Numbered from the stretch's first letter, positions 27,871 to 36,309 are shown. The stretch is DNA of 64,000 nt from Arthrobacter sp. PM3 (GCF_003352915.1 NZ_CP022314.1:4194057-4258056); one strand, 5' to 3'. Notes: generated by a model from the sequence alone, not told the origin. Translations and numbers: made by a program.

Positions 27871-28401
27871 TCAGGGCCGGGCGTTGGCGGCGTCGAGGCT
27901 GAGTCGGGTGATGATTTCCTGTGCTTCCTCCGCGGGCGGCGCGGAGACGGACAGGGAGATGAAGTTTTCGTCGGCCGTGGGCGCTTCGAGCGCCTCGAAC
28001 TGGGATTCGAGCAGGGACGGGGGCATGAAGTGGCCGTGGCGGGAGGCCAGGCGGTCGGAGATCTTGTCCCGCGATCCTTCGAGGAAGACGAAGACCACGC
28101 CTTCTCCCCGCAGGACGTCCCGGTAGCGCTTCTTCAGCGCCGAACATGTCACGATTCCCGGCGTTCCGGCCGCCGTGTGGGCCCGGATCCAGTCGGCAAT
28201 ACGTTCCAGCCAGGGCCAACGGTCCTCGTCGGTCAGCGGCTCGCCGGCGTGCATCTTGGCCACATTGGCTTCGGGGTGCAGGTCGTCGCCTTCGGCGAGA
28301 TCCCAGCCCAGCCGGCCGGCCAGCAGCCCCGCGACGGTCGATTTGCCCGAGCCGGAGACTCCCATGACCACGAGAACGGGGTGGTGCGCAGTCTTCGCCA
28401 T
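27871..28401 (-). CDS. gntK: Gluconokinase
   Basis: A 176-residue kinase that phosphorylates D-gluconate to 6-phosphogluconate for the pentose phosphate pathway. The P-loop is GVSGSGKST at about residue 14. EGDDLHPEANVAKMHAGEPLTDEDRWPWL contains the gluconate-binding stretch, and CSALKKRYRDVLR carries the lid arginines. The start at 28401 (MAKTAHHPVLVVMG) gives normal family length. It is the first gene of the gntK-gntP unit; a palindrome lies just upstream. Confidence 0.93.
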   Translation of the reverse strand: MAKTAHHPVLVVMGVSGSGKSTVAGLLAGRLGWDLAEGDDLHPEANVAKMHAGEPLTDEDRWPWLERIADWIRAHTAAGTPGIVTCSALKKRYRDVLRGEGVVFVFLEGSRDKISDRLASRHGHFMPPSLLESQFEALEAPTADENFISLSVSAPPAEEAQEIITRLSLDAANARP

Positions 28402-28409
28402 CAAAGTCT

Positions 28410-28444
28410 GCCTCTCATCAAATAAATATGATTTAAACAGAGGC
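28410..28444 (-). promoter_or_regulatory. Nested inverted repeats upstream of gntK
   Basis: An A/T-rich palindrome ATCA...TGAT (28417-28432, centre AATAAATA) is framed by GCCTCT (28410-28415) and AGAGGC (28439-28444). It begins 9 bases before the gntK start on the minus strand. Sites of this kind serve GntR- or LacI-type gluconate repressors, but no such regulator gene is adjacent. Inferred operator. Confidence 0.45.
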
Positions 28445-28477
28445 AAGCATATGGCAGCGGCAGTGTGTGCGGCAACA

Positions 28478-29257
28478 CTAAAAGCCGGCGATGGTCCCCG
28501 GACCGTTGACTGTGACGACATGGAAGGCCTCCGCGCTGCGTCCGGCGGGAAGCCCCGCGCGCTCCCCCGTCGCGAGCATGAGGCCCCGGACCGTGCGCTC
28601 CATGGCGTCGACATCAGGATGCTGGCTGACGTGGATGTGGATGGCGGCAAGCTTGCCCTCCACATGCTCTGTGACGTCCACGAAGTGGTTTTCGCGCTCC
28701 TCGGGGCCGGCGAAGAGCCACAGCCAGGGCAACTTGTAGGCTTCCAGCCCGGCCTCGGCCAGTTCCGGGTACGCGAACGGGTTTTCCAGCGCCGGGTACA
28801 CGGCCCGGGTCACGGCCTCCCCCACCGCCAGGTGGTCCGGGTGGCTCTTCTGGATCCGGTTCCAGTTGCGTTCCGGATGCATGGACAGGACGACGTCGGG
28901 CCGCAGCTGCCGGATCAGGCGCACCACCTCACGCATCACCTCGTGCGAGGCTTCGAGATAGCCGTCCCGCTGGTGCAGGTAGTGGATGTCCGTGACGCCG
29001 ACGAGGGCGGCGGCGCGCTCCTGTTCCGCGGTGCGCAGCCGCACGATCTCGTCGCGCTGTTCGGGGTCGAAGCCGCCGGCGTCGCCGTCGGTCATGATGC
29101 AGTAGCTGACCTGGACGCCGGCGGCGGTCCAGGCCGCAACCGTGCCGGCGGCGCCGAAGTCGATGTCGTCAGGGTGGGCCGTGAAACAAAGCACCCGCTC
29201 GATCCGGGAGGTCTCCGGATCGAACGGGCTTTGCGCCGGGGCGGCGGTGGAGCTCAT
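28478..29257 (-). CDS. PIG-L family deacetylase
   Basis: A 259-residue zinc hydrolase of the PIG-L/LmbE family, which removes acetyl groups from N-acetylglucosamine-type substrates; actinobacterial members include MshB and Mca of mycothiol metabolism. Metal-site motifs are AHPDD (residues 27-31) and SHPDH (138-142). The start ATG 29257 is 3 bases after the etfA stop, so it is probably in the etfBA transcript. The neighbours do not suggest mycothiol synthesis specifically, so the substrate is left open. Confidence 0.88.
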   Translation of the reverse strand: MSSTAAPAQSPFDPETSRIERVLCFTAHPDDIDFGAAGTVAAWTAAGVQVSYCIMTDGDAGGFDPEQRDEIVRLRTAEQERAAALVGVTDIHYLHQRDGYLEASHEVMREVVRLIRQLRPDVVLSMHPERNWNRIQKSHPDHLAVGEAVTRAVYPALENPFAYPELAEAGLEAYKLPWLWLFAGPEERENHFVDVTEHVEGKLAAIHIHVSQHPDVDAMERTVRGLMLATGERAGLPAGRSAEAFHVVTVNGPGTIAGF

Positions 29258-29260
29258 CGG

Positions 29261-30214
29261 TCAGCCTTGGCGCTTCTTGATTTCCGCGGTGGCCTGCGGC
29301 AGCACCTGGAAGAGGTCGCCCACAACACCGAAGTCCGCGATCTCGAACACCGGTGACTCGGCGTCCTTGTTCACGGCGACGATCACCTTGGCCGTCTGCA
29401 TGCCGGCCTTCTGCTGGATGGCGCCGGAGATGCCCGCGGAGATGTAGAGCTGCGGCGAGACGGTTTTGCCGGTTTGCCCGATCTGCGCGTCGTGGCCGAT
29501 CCAGCCGGCGTCCGTGGCGGCGCGCGAGGCGCCGATGGCCGCGCCCAGGGCGTCGGCGAGGTCTTCCAGGGGGCCGAAGTTGCCGTCCACCCCGCGGCCG
29601 CCGGCCACGACGATCCGCGCCTCGGTCAGCTCCGGGCGCCCGCTGGCGGGCTTTTCGTTCCGTGCCGTGACGCGGGCCGCGGCGGCGGTGGCGTCGGCCG
29701 GGAGCCCGACGGTGACGCTGTCCGGAGCCGCGGCGGGCGCCGCGGGCTCGGGCGTGACACTGTTGGGCTTCACGGTCAGCACGGAGACGGGCGTCGTGGC
29801 CTTCGCTGTGGTGGTGTAGGACCCGGCCAACACAGACTTGTGCGCCGTTCCGTCCGGGTCCACGGCCACGACGTCGGTGATGACGCCGGCGCCGAGTTTG
29901 ATGCCGAGCCGGGCGGCGATTTCCTTGCCTTCGGCGGAGTTCTCGGCGAGGACCACGGTCGCAGCGGAGGCGTGCACCGCGGCCGCCAGGTAGGACGCCT
30001 TCGGGCCCACGAGGTAGTCGTCGAGGTCGTCGGCCGAGGGCAGGTAGAGCGTCCGGGCGCCGTATTCGCCCAGGGTGCGGGCGACGTCGTCGTGCAGTTC
30101 GCCGTTGACGGCGACCACGGATTCGCCCAGGGACCGGGCGATCGTGAGCAGCTCCAGGCTGGATTTCTTCAGCGCCTGGCCGGGGTTGTCGATGAAAACG
30201 AGTACTTTTGCCAT
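29261..30214 (-). CDS. etfA: Electron transfer flavoprotein alpha subunit
   Basis: A 317-residue FAD-binding subunit of ETF, which takes electrons from acyl-CoA and other dehydrogenases to the quinone pool. The N-terminal half is the AMP-fold-like domain (MAKVLVFIDNPGQALKKSS). The C-terminal FAD domain has VVAGGRGVDGNFGPLEDLADALGA and the family signature region from QLYISAGISGAIQQKAGM to VFEIADFGVVGDLF. The ATG at 30214 is 16 bases after the etfB stop. Confidence 0.95.
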   Translation of the reverse strand: MAKVLVFIDNPGQALKKSSLELLTIARSLGESVVAVNGELHDDVARTLGEYGARTLYLPSADDLDDYLVGPKASYLAAAVHASAATVVLAENSAEGKEIAARLGIKLGAGVITDVVAVDPDGTAHKSVLAGSYTTTAKATTPVSVLTVKPNSVTPEPAAPAAAPDSVTVGLPADATAAAARVTARNEKPASGRPELTEARIVVAGGRGVDGNFGPLEDLADALGAAIGASRAATDAGWIGHDAQIGQTGKTVSPQLYISAGISGAIQQKAGMQTAKVIVAVNKDAESPVFEIADFGVVGDLFQVLPQATAEIKKRQG

Positions 30215-30230
30215 GTTCGGATATTCCCCT

Positions 30231-31043
30231 TTAGAGCAGCTTCTGGGCGGCCAGGAACTCGACCAGCTGAATGCCGGCGTCGCCTTCGTCGGTGATGATG
30301 GTGCCGGCCGTGCGGGGCGGACGGACCTCTGCGGTCTCGACGGCGGTCCAGGAGCCGGCACTGCCCACCTGCGACGCGTCGACGCCGATGTCGGCCAGGG
30401 AGAGCGTGGTGATGGTCTTCTTCTTGGCCGCCATGATGCCCTTGAAGTTGGGGTAGCGGGGGTCGTTGATCTGGTCGGTGACCGAGACGACGGCCGGCAG
30501 CGGCGCCTCAACGGTATCGGAGTGCGTGTCGCCGTCGCGGCGCGCGGTGAGCTGGCCGCCGTCGAGCTCCAGCGACGCCGCGAAGGTCACCTGCGGAAGG
30601 CCCAGGCGCTCGGCGAGCTGTGCCGGGACGAGGGAGGTCTCGCCGTCCGTGGAGGCCATGCCCGTGAGGATGAGGTCGGCCGGGGCGTCCGCGCCGAGGT
30701 GGCGGATAGCAGCGGCCAGGGCCAGCGACGTTGCGGCGGCGTCGGACCCGGCAAGGGCCTCGTCGCTGAGGTGCACGCCCTCGGTGGCGCCGATCTGCAG
30801 GGACTTCTTCACCGCATTGACGGCGCCGGCCGGGCCCATGCTCAGGGCAATGACCTTGTTGCCGGCCGCTTCCCCGCCGCGGGCCTCGATCAGCTGCAGC
30901 GCAGCCTCCAGGGCGTATTCATCCAGTTCGGAGAGAATGCTTTCGGAGCGGTCCGTGGTGTTTCCCGCACCGGTGAGGTGCCGGTCGAACTGCGCATCCG
31001 GGACGTGCTTGACCAGCACAATGATTTTCAGAGTCTCTTCCAC
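30231..31043 (-). CDS. etfB: Electron transfer flavoprotein beta subunit
   Basis: A subunit of about 270 residues that binds AMP and pairs with EtfA. The family N-terminus is KIIVLVKHVPDAQFDRHL, and the glycine-rich NKVIALSMGPAGAVNAVKKSL and DLILTGMASTDGETSLVPAQLA stretches are present. The start is uncertain: GTG at 31043 would add four residues, while GGAAGAG just before CTG-AAA-ATC suggests the family-like beginning could be a rare CTG start. It leads the etfB-etfA-(PIG-L) unit. Confidence 0.93.
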   Translation of the reverse strand: MEETLKIIVLVKHVPDAQFDRHLTGAGNTTDRSESILSELDEYALEAALQLIEARGGEAAGNKVIALSMGPAGAVNAVKKSLQIGATEGVHLSDEALAGSDAAATSLALAAAIRHLGADAPADLILTGMASTDGETSLVPAQLAERLGLPQVTFAASLELDGGQLTARRDGDTHSDTVEAPLPAVVSVTDQINDPRYPNFKGIMAAKKKTITTLSLADIGVDASQVGSAGSWTAVETAEVRPPRTAGTIITDEGDAGIQLVEFLAAQKLL

Positions 31044-31223
31044 TGTGTCTACAGCAGCCTTCCATGCGGGTGGATAGCCGCCCCTGGCGGGGTCATGGCA
31101 ACGGAACGCCCGGCAGCCGGGCTGTTCCTAGCTAACCATAAAGCCGCGGCGCGGCGCCGCCTGGGTTAACGCCTGTGTCAGGGCCGGACACGGGAATGAC
31201 AGGGCGCGGCGATGGCAGAGCAT

Positions 31224-31268
31224 GGCAATGGCCGGGCCGCACCGCGCGGGTGCTGCCCGGCCATTGCC
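31224..31268 (-). terminator. Terminator hairpin after the HtrA-like gene
   Basis: A 14-bp perfect stem (31224-31237 with 31255-31268) has a 17-base loop that is itself GC-rich. It starts about 50 bases beyond the protease stop on the minus strand. The rest of the 31044-31316 gap holds the etfB promoter region, in which I see no clear box. Confidence 0.7.
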
Positions 31269-31316
31269 TGTGCCTGGTGCGCTGTTGCTACTGCACTGCC
31301 TCCAGGGGAGGTGTGC

Positions 31317-32975
31317 TTACTGTTCGGCTGCGGCGCCGAGGGTCACATCGACTTCCTTCTCCTGGCCGCCGCGCAGCACCGTGACCTTGACCGTGCCGCC
31401 GGCAGGCTGTTCACGCACCGCAGCGGTCAACTGGTTGGGATCGCTGATGGTCAGGTTCTGGAACTTCGTGACGACGTCGCCGACCTTGATGCCGGCCTTG
31501 TCAGCGGCCGAGCCGGACTCAACCGTCGCTACCTCGGCGCCCACGGAGAACCCGGAAGCCGACGAGCCGGCGGTCTTGGCCTTGACGCTGACACCGAACT
31601 GCCCGTGCGTGGCCTTGCCGTTGTTGATGATCTCCTGGGCCACGCGCTTGGCGTTGTTGATCGGGATGCTGAAGCCCACGCCGATGTTGCCGCTGCTGCT
31701 GCCGGTGGCCGAATCGCCGCCGGCGGAGGCGATCGCGACGTTGACGCCGATGATTTCACCCTTCGTGTTCACCAGCGCGCCGCCGGAGTTGCCGGGGTTG
31801 ATGGCCGCATCCGTCTGGATGACATTGATCGAGATGGACCCCTGGTCTGCGGTGCTCTGGGACTGGCCGCCGCCGGGAGGTGCGAACTGGAAGCCCTGGT
31901 CGCCGCCCTGGGAGTTGTCCGCACCGTCCTTAGGCGCGGCCGAGGACGCCACGCTGATGGTCCGGTTCAGGGTGGAGACGATGCCGTCCGTGACAGTGCC
32001 GGTAAGTCCGAGCGGCGAGCCGATAGCGACGGCGGTGTCGCCGACATTGAGCTTGCCGGAATCACCCAGCGTTGCCGGGACCAGCCCGGAGGCGTTGTCA
32101 ATCTTGATCACGGCGAGGTCGGAAAGGGGGTCGGTGCCGACAATCTTCGCGGAGTAGACCTTGCCGTCGTGGGTCCGGACTTCCACGGTGGCATTGGCCG
32201 CCTTGCCGTCGAGCGTCACCACGTGCGTGTTGGTCAGCACGTGCCCCTCGGCGTCCAGGATGATCCCGCTGCCGGTGCCGCCGTCGCTGCCGCTGGTGGC
32301 TTTGATGGTCACAACGCTGGGGGAAGCCTTGAGGGCGGCGGCTGAGATGGCGTTGACGTCTTCCCTGTTGTTGACGATCACCGGACCGGCCTGGCTCGAG
32401 GTGCTCGTGGACGCGGTCGAGGCACGGTCCGCCAGCAGCGCGTTGCTGCCGGCAACCACGCCGCCGCCGATCAGGCCGGCCGCCACGATGCTGGCCACGA
32501 GGGTCGGGACGCCGAACGCCGCCTTGCGCTTCGGGGCGTGCGCCGGGTCGTTCGCGAAGCTCTGCCCGGAAAAGCTCTGGCCGGAACCATAGGACGGTCC
32601 CGGCGGCTGGTTGCCATAGGGGGCGTAGCCGTAGTGCGGCTGGTTTCCTGCGGGCGCACCGTACGCGTGGGGTCCGGGCTGCTGGGGCTGGGTCTGTGAA
32701 GGCTGGGGCTGTGAGGGCTGGAGCTGGGGAGGCTGGGACTGGGAGTAGACCGGACGCGGCGCACCGTCCTCGGGGCGGTCCAGCCGGAGCGTCGGGTTCG
32801 CGGGCGTCGGGGCGGGCTGCGCAGGGACAGTCGGCTGCGTGACAGGCGGCTGCGCGGCGACATCAGGCTGCGCCGCGACATTCGGCTGCGCCGGCGCGCT
32901 ATCCTGGGGCCCCGCCGGTTCCCGGTGGTGTTGTGTCGGCTCAGGTGACGCACCCGGCACTGGGTTCTCAGTCAT
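31317..32975 (-). CDS. HtrA/DegP-like membrane serine protease with PDZ domain (S1C)
   Basis: A 552-residue envelope protease. The first 150 residues are a cytoplasmic Pro/Gln/Gly-rich tail with repeated Q-P and S-Q-P steps. One membrane helix lies near 155-178. The trypsin-like domain has the triad H251 in TNTHVV, D286 in DPLSDLAVI and S397 in NPGNSGGALV. The C-terminal PDZ domain spans about 455-545. The start at 32975 (MTENPVPGASPEP) is preceded by AAAGGAAG; an upstream in-frame ATG was dropped. It degrades or senses misfolded envelope proteins by family. It is divergent from the TPM gene. Confidence 0.93.
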   Translation of the reverse strand: MTENPVPGASPEPTQHHREPAGPQDSAPAQPNVAAQPDVAAQPPVTQPTVPAQPAPTPANPTLRLDRPEDGAPRPVYSQSQPPQLQPSQPQPSQTQPQQPGPHAYGAPAGNQPHYGYAPYGNQPPGPSYGSGQSFSGQSFANDPAHAPKRKAAFGVPTLVASIVAAGLIGGGVVAGSNALLADRASTASTSTSSQAGPVIVNNREDVNAISAAALKASPSVVTIKATSGSDGGTGSGIILDAEGHVLTNTHVVTLDGKAANATVEVRTHDGKVYSAKIVGTDPLSDLAVIKIDNASGLVPATLGDSGKLNVGDTAVAIGSPLGLTGTVTDGIVSTLNRTISVASSAAPKDGADNSQGGDQGFQFAPPGGGQSQSTADQGSISINVIQTDAAINPGNSGGALVNTKGEIIGVNVAIASAGGDSATGSSSGNIGVGFSIPINNAKRVAQEIINNGKATHGQFGVSVKAKTAGSSASGFSVGAEVATVESGSAADKAGIKVGDVVTKFQNLTISDPNQLTAAVREQPAGGTVKVTVLRGGQEKEVDVTLGAAAEQ

Positions 32976-33282
32976 GAGACTTCCTTTCATCCTCGTCTGC
33001 CTCTAACTATGGACGCTCAGACTGATACTAGAGCGGACATTTGCTGGGAGGTTCCTGAATGGATAGTCGGCGGCCGGCAGGGCTGTATTCCTGCACGGTT
33101 AACCTGCTTAAGCGCGTTTCGCTGGTGGCATATTCCCGTCGGTGGACGGCCATTTGGGTGCACCATAGAATCAAATGGAATTGCCACAGCGACCTGCGGC
33201 TTTACATCTGCGTGGGGGCGCTGCTGCATTCTGTGACGGCTGGTTCGACCGAACCGGTCCCAGAAGTGCTGAAGGGTTGCAC
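32976..33282. other. Divergent intergenic region between HtrA-like and TPM genes
   Basis: These 307 bases lie between two outward-facing genes and contain both promoters. The region is less GC-rich than its surroundings. Short reading frames here (for example 33009-33236 on the plus strand) lack convincing ribosome-binding sites and family resemblance. The only distinct element is the 12-mer GCTTTACATCTG (33199-33210), which recurs before the PspA gene. Confidence 0.6.
33199..33210 (+). repeat. 12-mer GCTTTACATCTG, copy 1
   Basis: The last base of this 12-mer is 73 bases before the TPM gene start. An identical copy ends 73 bases before the PspA gene start. It may be a shared promoter or activator element; no match to a standard -35/-10 pair is evident. 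Confidence 0.4.
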
Positions 33283-35334
33283 ATGCGGTCTAAGTTGAAT
33301 CGTTTCCTCGCCGTCCTTGGCGTGGCCGGATTACTGGCGCTTCCCGCCGCCCCGGCCCTGGCCGAAGATCCGGTGACCATCCCGTCCGGGCAGAACATCG
33401 TGGACGACGCGAACGTGCTCGGCAGCCGCAAGGGCGAAGTCCAGGACGCGATCCAGCAGCTCCTGAAGGACCACAAGTACAACCTGTACGTCATCACGGC
33501 CAAGACGTTCGAGAACCCGACCGATCCCAAGGCGTGGGCCCAGGCCGTCGCAAAGAACAAGGGCATGGGCAAGGCCGACGTCATCCTCACGATGTCCGAT
33601 GACGGCCACTACTACTTCTCCCCCTATTCGACCAGCGCCATCTACCCCAAGACCTCAAACATCGTGCAAAACGCGATCGTGCCCAACCTGGCCGGAGGCA
33701 AGCGCGACTTCGCGCAGGCGGCCATTGATACCGCGACTGCGGTGGGCGATGCTGCCGCCGGCGGCAGCGGCGCCGTCCAGTCCGGCGGCGGCGCGGGCAG
33801 CGCCGTCCTGGTGGGAGTCGGCGTCGTGGCCGTGGGCGGTGCGGGCACGTACCTGTACCTGCGCAGCCGCCGCAAGAAGGCGGCCCAGGGCGCCGGGGGC
33901 ACCGCCGGGTCCCAGGGCGGCGCGCCGGATCCGCTGGCAGGCCTCAGCGTCGCCGAGCTGCGCCGGAAGAGTGACTCCCTGCTGATCGAAGCCGATGACG
34001 CCATCAAGTCCAGCGAACAGGAACTTGGATTCGCCCAGGCCCAGTACGGCGACTCCGCGGTGGGCAACTTCACCAAGGCACTGCAAGAGGCGAAGGGGCA
34101 CATGACGGAGTCGTTCAAGCTGCAGCAGCAGCTCGACGACCACATTCCCGACACCGAGGAGCAGCAGCGCAGCTGGCTCGGCGAAATCATCCGCCGTTCC
34201 GAAGCCGCCCTGGCGTCGCTGCAGGAGCAGAAAGCCGACTTCGATTCGCTGCGCGAACTGGAGAAAAACGCCCCGCAGGCCCTCGCCGCGGTCGGTACCG
34301 GTGCCGCCGAGGCCCGGGAAAAGATTGCCAGCGCGGAACAGTCGCTGACCGAGCTGCGCGCCAAGTACGCCGAGAGCGCCCTGGTCCAGGTGGCGGACAA
34401 CATCAACCAGGCCAAGGAACGCCTCGACTTCGTCCAAAACGCCTCCGCCGCGGCGCAGGAAAAGCTCGCGGCGGGTGAAAACAGCCTCGCCGCCGTCGCC
34501 GTGCGCGCCGCGGAGGAGAGCCTGCACCAGACCAACGTCCTGATCGGCGCCATCACCAAGGTGGCCAGCAGCCTCGGCGAGGCACGCAGCAGCCTGGAGG
34601 CCGCCGTCGTCGACACCGCCCAGGACCTTGCCCAGGCGAAGGCCATGATCCAGTCCGGCGCCCACCCGGAACTTTCCGGCCCGGTGGCCGCCGTGGAGGC
34701 CGCGCTGGCACAGGTCAAGGCCCAAATCCAGAGCGGCAAGATCGATCCGATCGCCACGCTGAAGCAGGTGGAAACGGCACACCAGACCCTCGATCAGGCC
34801 CTCGGCGGAATCCGCGACCAGCAGGAGCAGGTGCGCCGGGCCCAGGCCTCGCTGCAGCAGAGCATCATGTCGGCCCAGGCCCAGATCAGCGCGACATCGG
34901 ACTACATCACCGCCCGCCGCGGCGGGGTCGGCACCGAGGCCCGCACCCGCCTGGCGGAGGCCCAGCGGAATCTGGACTACGCACTCTCCATCTCCCGCAA
35001 CGACCCGGTGACGGCGCTCCAGTACGCCCAGCAGGCCTATGCGCTTGCGACGCAGGCCGCACAGCTGGCCCAGTCCGACGTTGACCACTTCGGCGGCTAC
35101 GCCAGTCAGGGCTATGGCCGCGGCGGGATGTTCGGTGGCAGCGGCGGCGGAGGATTGGGCGGAGCGATCCTCGGTGGCATCCTCATCAACTCGATCCTTC
35201 ACGGCGGTGGCGGCGGCGGCTGGGGCGGCGGTGGCGGCGGTGGCTGGGGCGGCGGTGACTCCGGCGGTGGCTGGGGCGGCGGCGAGTTCGGCGGAGGCGG
35301 CGATTTTGGCGGCGGTGACTCCGGCAGTTTCTAG
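33283..35334 (+). CDS. TPM-domain membrane protein with long coiled coil and Gly-rich tail
   Basis: A 683-residue protein. The start at 33283 (MRSKLNRFLAVLGVAG) follows GAAGGG. A signal peptide is cut near APALA-EDP. The TPM domain (about 40-165, IVDDANVLGSRKGEVQDAIQ onward) is extracytoplasmic. A membrane helix lies near 180-202, followed by basic RSRRKK. A cytoplasmic part of about 400 residues with strong heptad-like Ala/Gln/Glu pattern follows. The tail after residue 600 is almost entirely Gly/Trp/Ser. TPM domains are linked to phosphatase activity or photosystem and membrane maintenance; no catalytic assignment is safe here. It is followed by a PspA homologue 92 bases on. Confidence 0.85.
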   Translation: MRSKLNRFLAVLGVAGLLALPAAPALAEDPVTIPSGQNIVDDANVLGSRKGEVQDAIQQLLKDHKYNLYVITAKTFENPTDPKAWAQAVAKNKGMGKADVILTMSDDGHYYFSPYSTSAIYPKTSNIVQNAIVPNLAGGKRDFAQAAIDTATAVGDAAAGGSGAVQSGGGAGSAVLVGVGVVAVGGAGTYLYLRSRRKKAAQGAGGTAGSQGGAPDPLAGLSVAELRRKSDSLLIEADDAIKSSEQELGFAQAQYGDSAVGNFTKALQEAKGHMTESFKLQQQLDDHIPDTEEQQRSWLGEIIRRSEAALASLQEQKADFDSLRELEKNAPQALAAVGTGAAEAREKIASAEQSLTELRAKYAESALVQVADNINQAKERLDFVQNASAAAQEKLAAGENSLAAVAVRAAEESLHQTNVLIGAITKVASSLGEARSSLEAAVVDTAQDLAQAKAMIQSGAHPELSGPVAAVEAALAQVKAQIQSGKIDPIATLKQVETAHQTLDQALGGIRDQQEQVRRAQASLQQSIMSAQAQISATSDYITARRGGVGTEARTRLAEAQRNLDYALSISRNDPVTALQYAQQAYALATQAAQLAQSDVDHFGGYASQGYGRGGMFGGSGGGGLGGAILGGILINSILHGGGGGGWGGGGGGGWGGGDSGGGWGGGEFGGGGDFGGGDSGSF

Positions 35335-35342
35335 CACCTGAA

Positions 35343-35354
35343 GCTTTACATCTG
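35343..35354 (+). repeat. 12-mer GCTTTACATCTG, copy 2
   Basis: Identical to 33199-33210 and at the same distance (73 bases) from the following start codon, here that of the PspA homologue. It lies just after the TPM gene stop. Confidence 0.4.
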
Positions 35355-35378
35355 TTCACTGGAGGCAGTGAGGCAAGT

Positions 35379-35417
35379 GAGCAGGACAACTGAGCATGAC
35401 AATTGAGCAGGACGAAA
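35379..35417 (+). repeat. Three 13-base tandem repeats in the pspA leader
   Basis: Three consecutive units (GAGCAGGACAACT, GAGCATGACAATT, GAGCAGGACGAAA) occupy the leader up to the ribosome-binding site of the PspA homologue. Units 1 and 2 differ at two positions; unit 3 diverges only at its end. The purpose is unknown; a repeated protein-binding site or leader-level control is possible. Confidence 0.6.
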
Positions 35418-35426
35418 GGTAAAACC

Positions 35427-36215
35427 ATGGTTAAGCAGTCCATCTTCGGCCGTATGGCACAGCTGGCGAAGGCCAACATCAACTCGTTGTTGGACCAGGC
35501 CGAGGATCCGCAGAAGATGCTGGACCAGATGGTCCGTGACTACACGAACAACATCGCGGAGGCCGAATCCGCCGTCGCCCAGACCATCGGCAACCTGCGT
35601 ATGCTCCAGGATGACTATAACGAGGACGTCCGCAATGCCCAGGACTGGGGCAACAAGGCCCTCGCGGCGTCCCGGAAAGCCGACGAATACCGGGCCAAGG
35701 GCGATATCGGCGACGCCGAGAAGTTCGACAACCTCGCCAAGGTGGCCCTGCAGCGCCAGATCGCCTCGGAAAACGAGGCCAAGGCCGCCGAGCCGGGCAT
35801 CGCGTCCCAGTCCGAGGTGGTGGACAAGCTCAAGCAGGGCCTTGACCAGATGAAGGGCAAGCTCAATGAACTGACCAGCAAGCGCAACGAGCTGGTAGCC
35901 CGGTCCAAGACCGCGGCGGCGCAGAGCCAGGTCCACGACGCCCTCAAGAGCATCAACATCATGGACCCCACCTCCGAGGTGGGCCGCTTCGAAGAGAAGA
36001 TCCGCCGCGAGGAGGCCAAGGTCAGGGGCCAGCAGGAACTTGCCGCCTCCAGCTTGGACGCCCAGTTCAACGCGCTCGAGGACCTCGGCGAACAGACCGA
36101 AATCGAGGCCCGGCTCGCCGCGCTGAAGTCGGGCAGCGGCCCCGCGGCCATCGGCACCGGAGACCGCGCCGCCGCCGGCTCCACAGTGGACGAGGCCGAC
36201 TTCGACAAGCTCTAA
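35427..36215 (+). CDS. PspA/IM30 family membrane-stress protein
   Basis: A 262-residue PspA/Vipp1 homologue, an ESCRT-III-like helical protein that coats and repairs the cytoplasmic membrane. The amphipathic N-terminal helix is MVKQSIFGRMAQLAKANINS. Helix motifs EDPQKMLDQMVRDYTNNIAEA and the long coiled coil follow. The start at 35427 was chosen over 35403 because the family begins with this amphipathic helix and AAAGGT lies upstream. The TPM-domain gene ahead of it, with a shared upstream 12-mer, suggests a joint envelope-stress role. In mycobacteria PspA is tied to SigE; no such regulator is adjacent here. Confidence 0.93.
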   Translation: MVKQSIFGRMAQLAKANINSLLDQAEDPQKMLDQMVRDYTNNIAEAESAVAQTIGNLRMLQDDYNEDVRNAQDWGNKALAASRKADEYRAKGDIGDAEKFDNLAKVALQRQIASENEAKAAEPGIASQSEVVDKLKQGLDQMKGKLNELTSKRNELVARSKTAAAQSQVHDALKSINIMDPTSEVGRFEEKIRREEAKVRGQQELAASSLDAQFNALEDLGEQTEIEARLAALKSGSGPAAIGTGDRAAAGSTVDEADFDKL

Positions 36216-36221
36216 GCTGTC

Positions 36222-36257
36222 CGCCGGGCGGGCCTGGGACCGCAGGCCCGCCCGGCG
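36222..36257 (+). terminator. Terminator hairpin after the PspA homologue
   Basis: A 15-bp perfect GC stem (36222-36236 with 36243-36257), loop GGACCG, begins 7 bases after the stop codon. A short CCCTTT follows about 12 bases on. It separates the PspA unit from the photolyase gene. Confidence 0.8.
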
Positions 36258-36309
36258 CGGTTGCCCCCTTTCGCGCTGTACCGGGATCCGACGCGTGTAG
36301 CGTGGGTCC

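Noticed and set aside
33009..33236. Small open frames in the HtrA/TPM intergenic region
   Set aside because: No good ribosome-binding site and no conserved-looking sequence; the region is better explained as divergent promoters.
35200..35330. Minisatellite in the end of the TPM gene
   Set aside because: The repetition is the coding of a Gly/Trp-rich tail in one continuous frame, not an independent repeat element.
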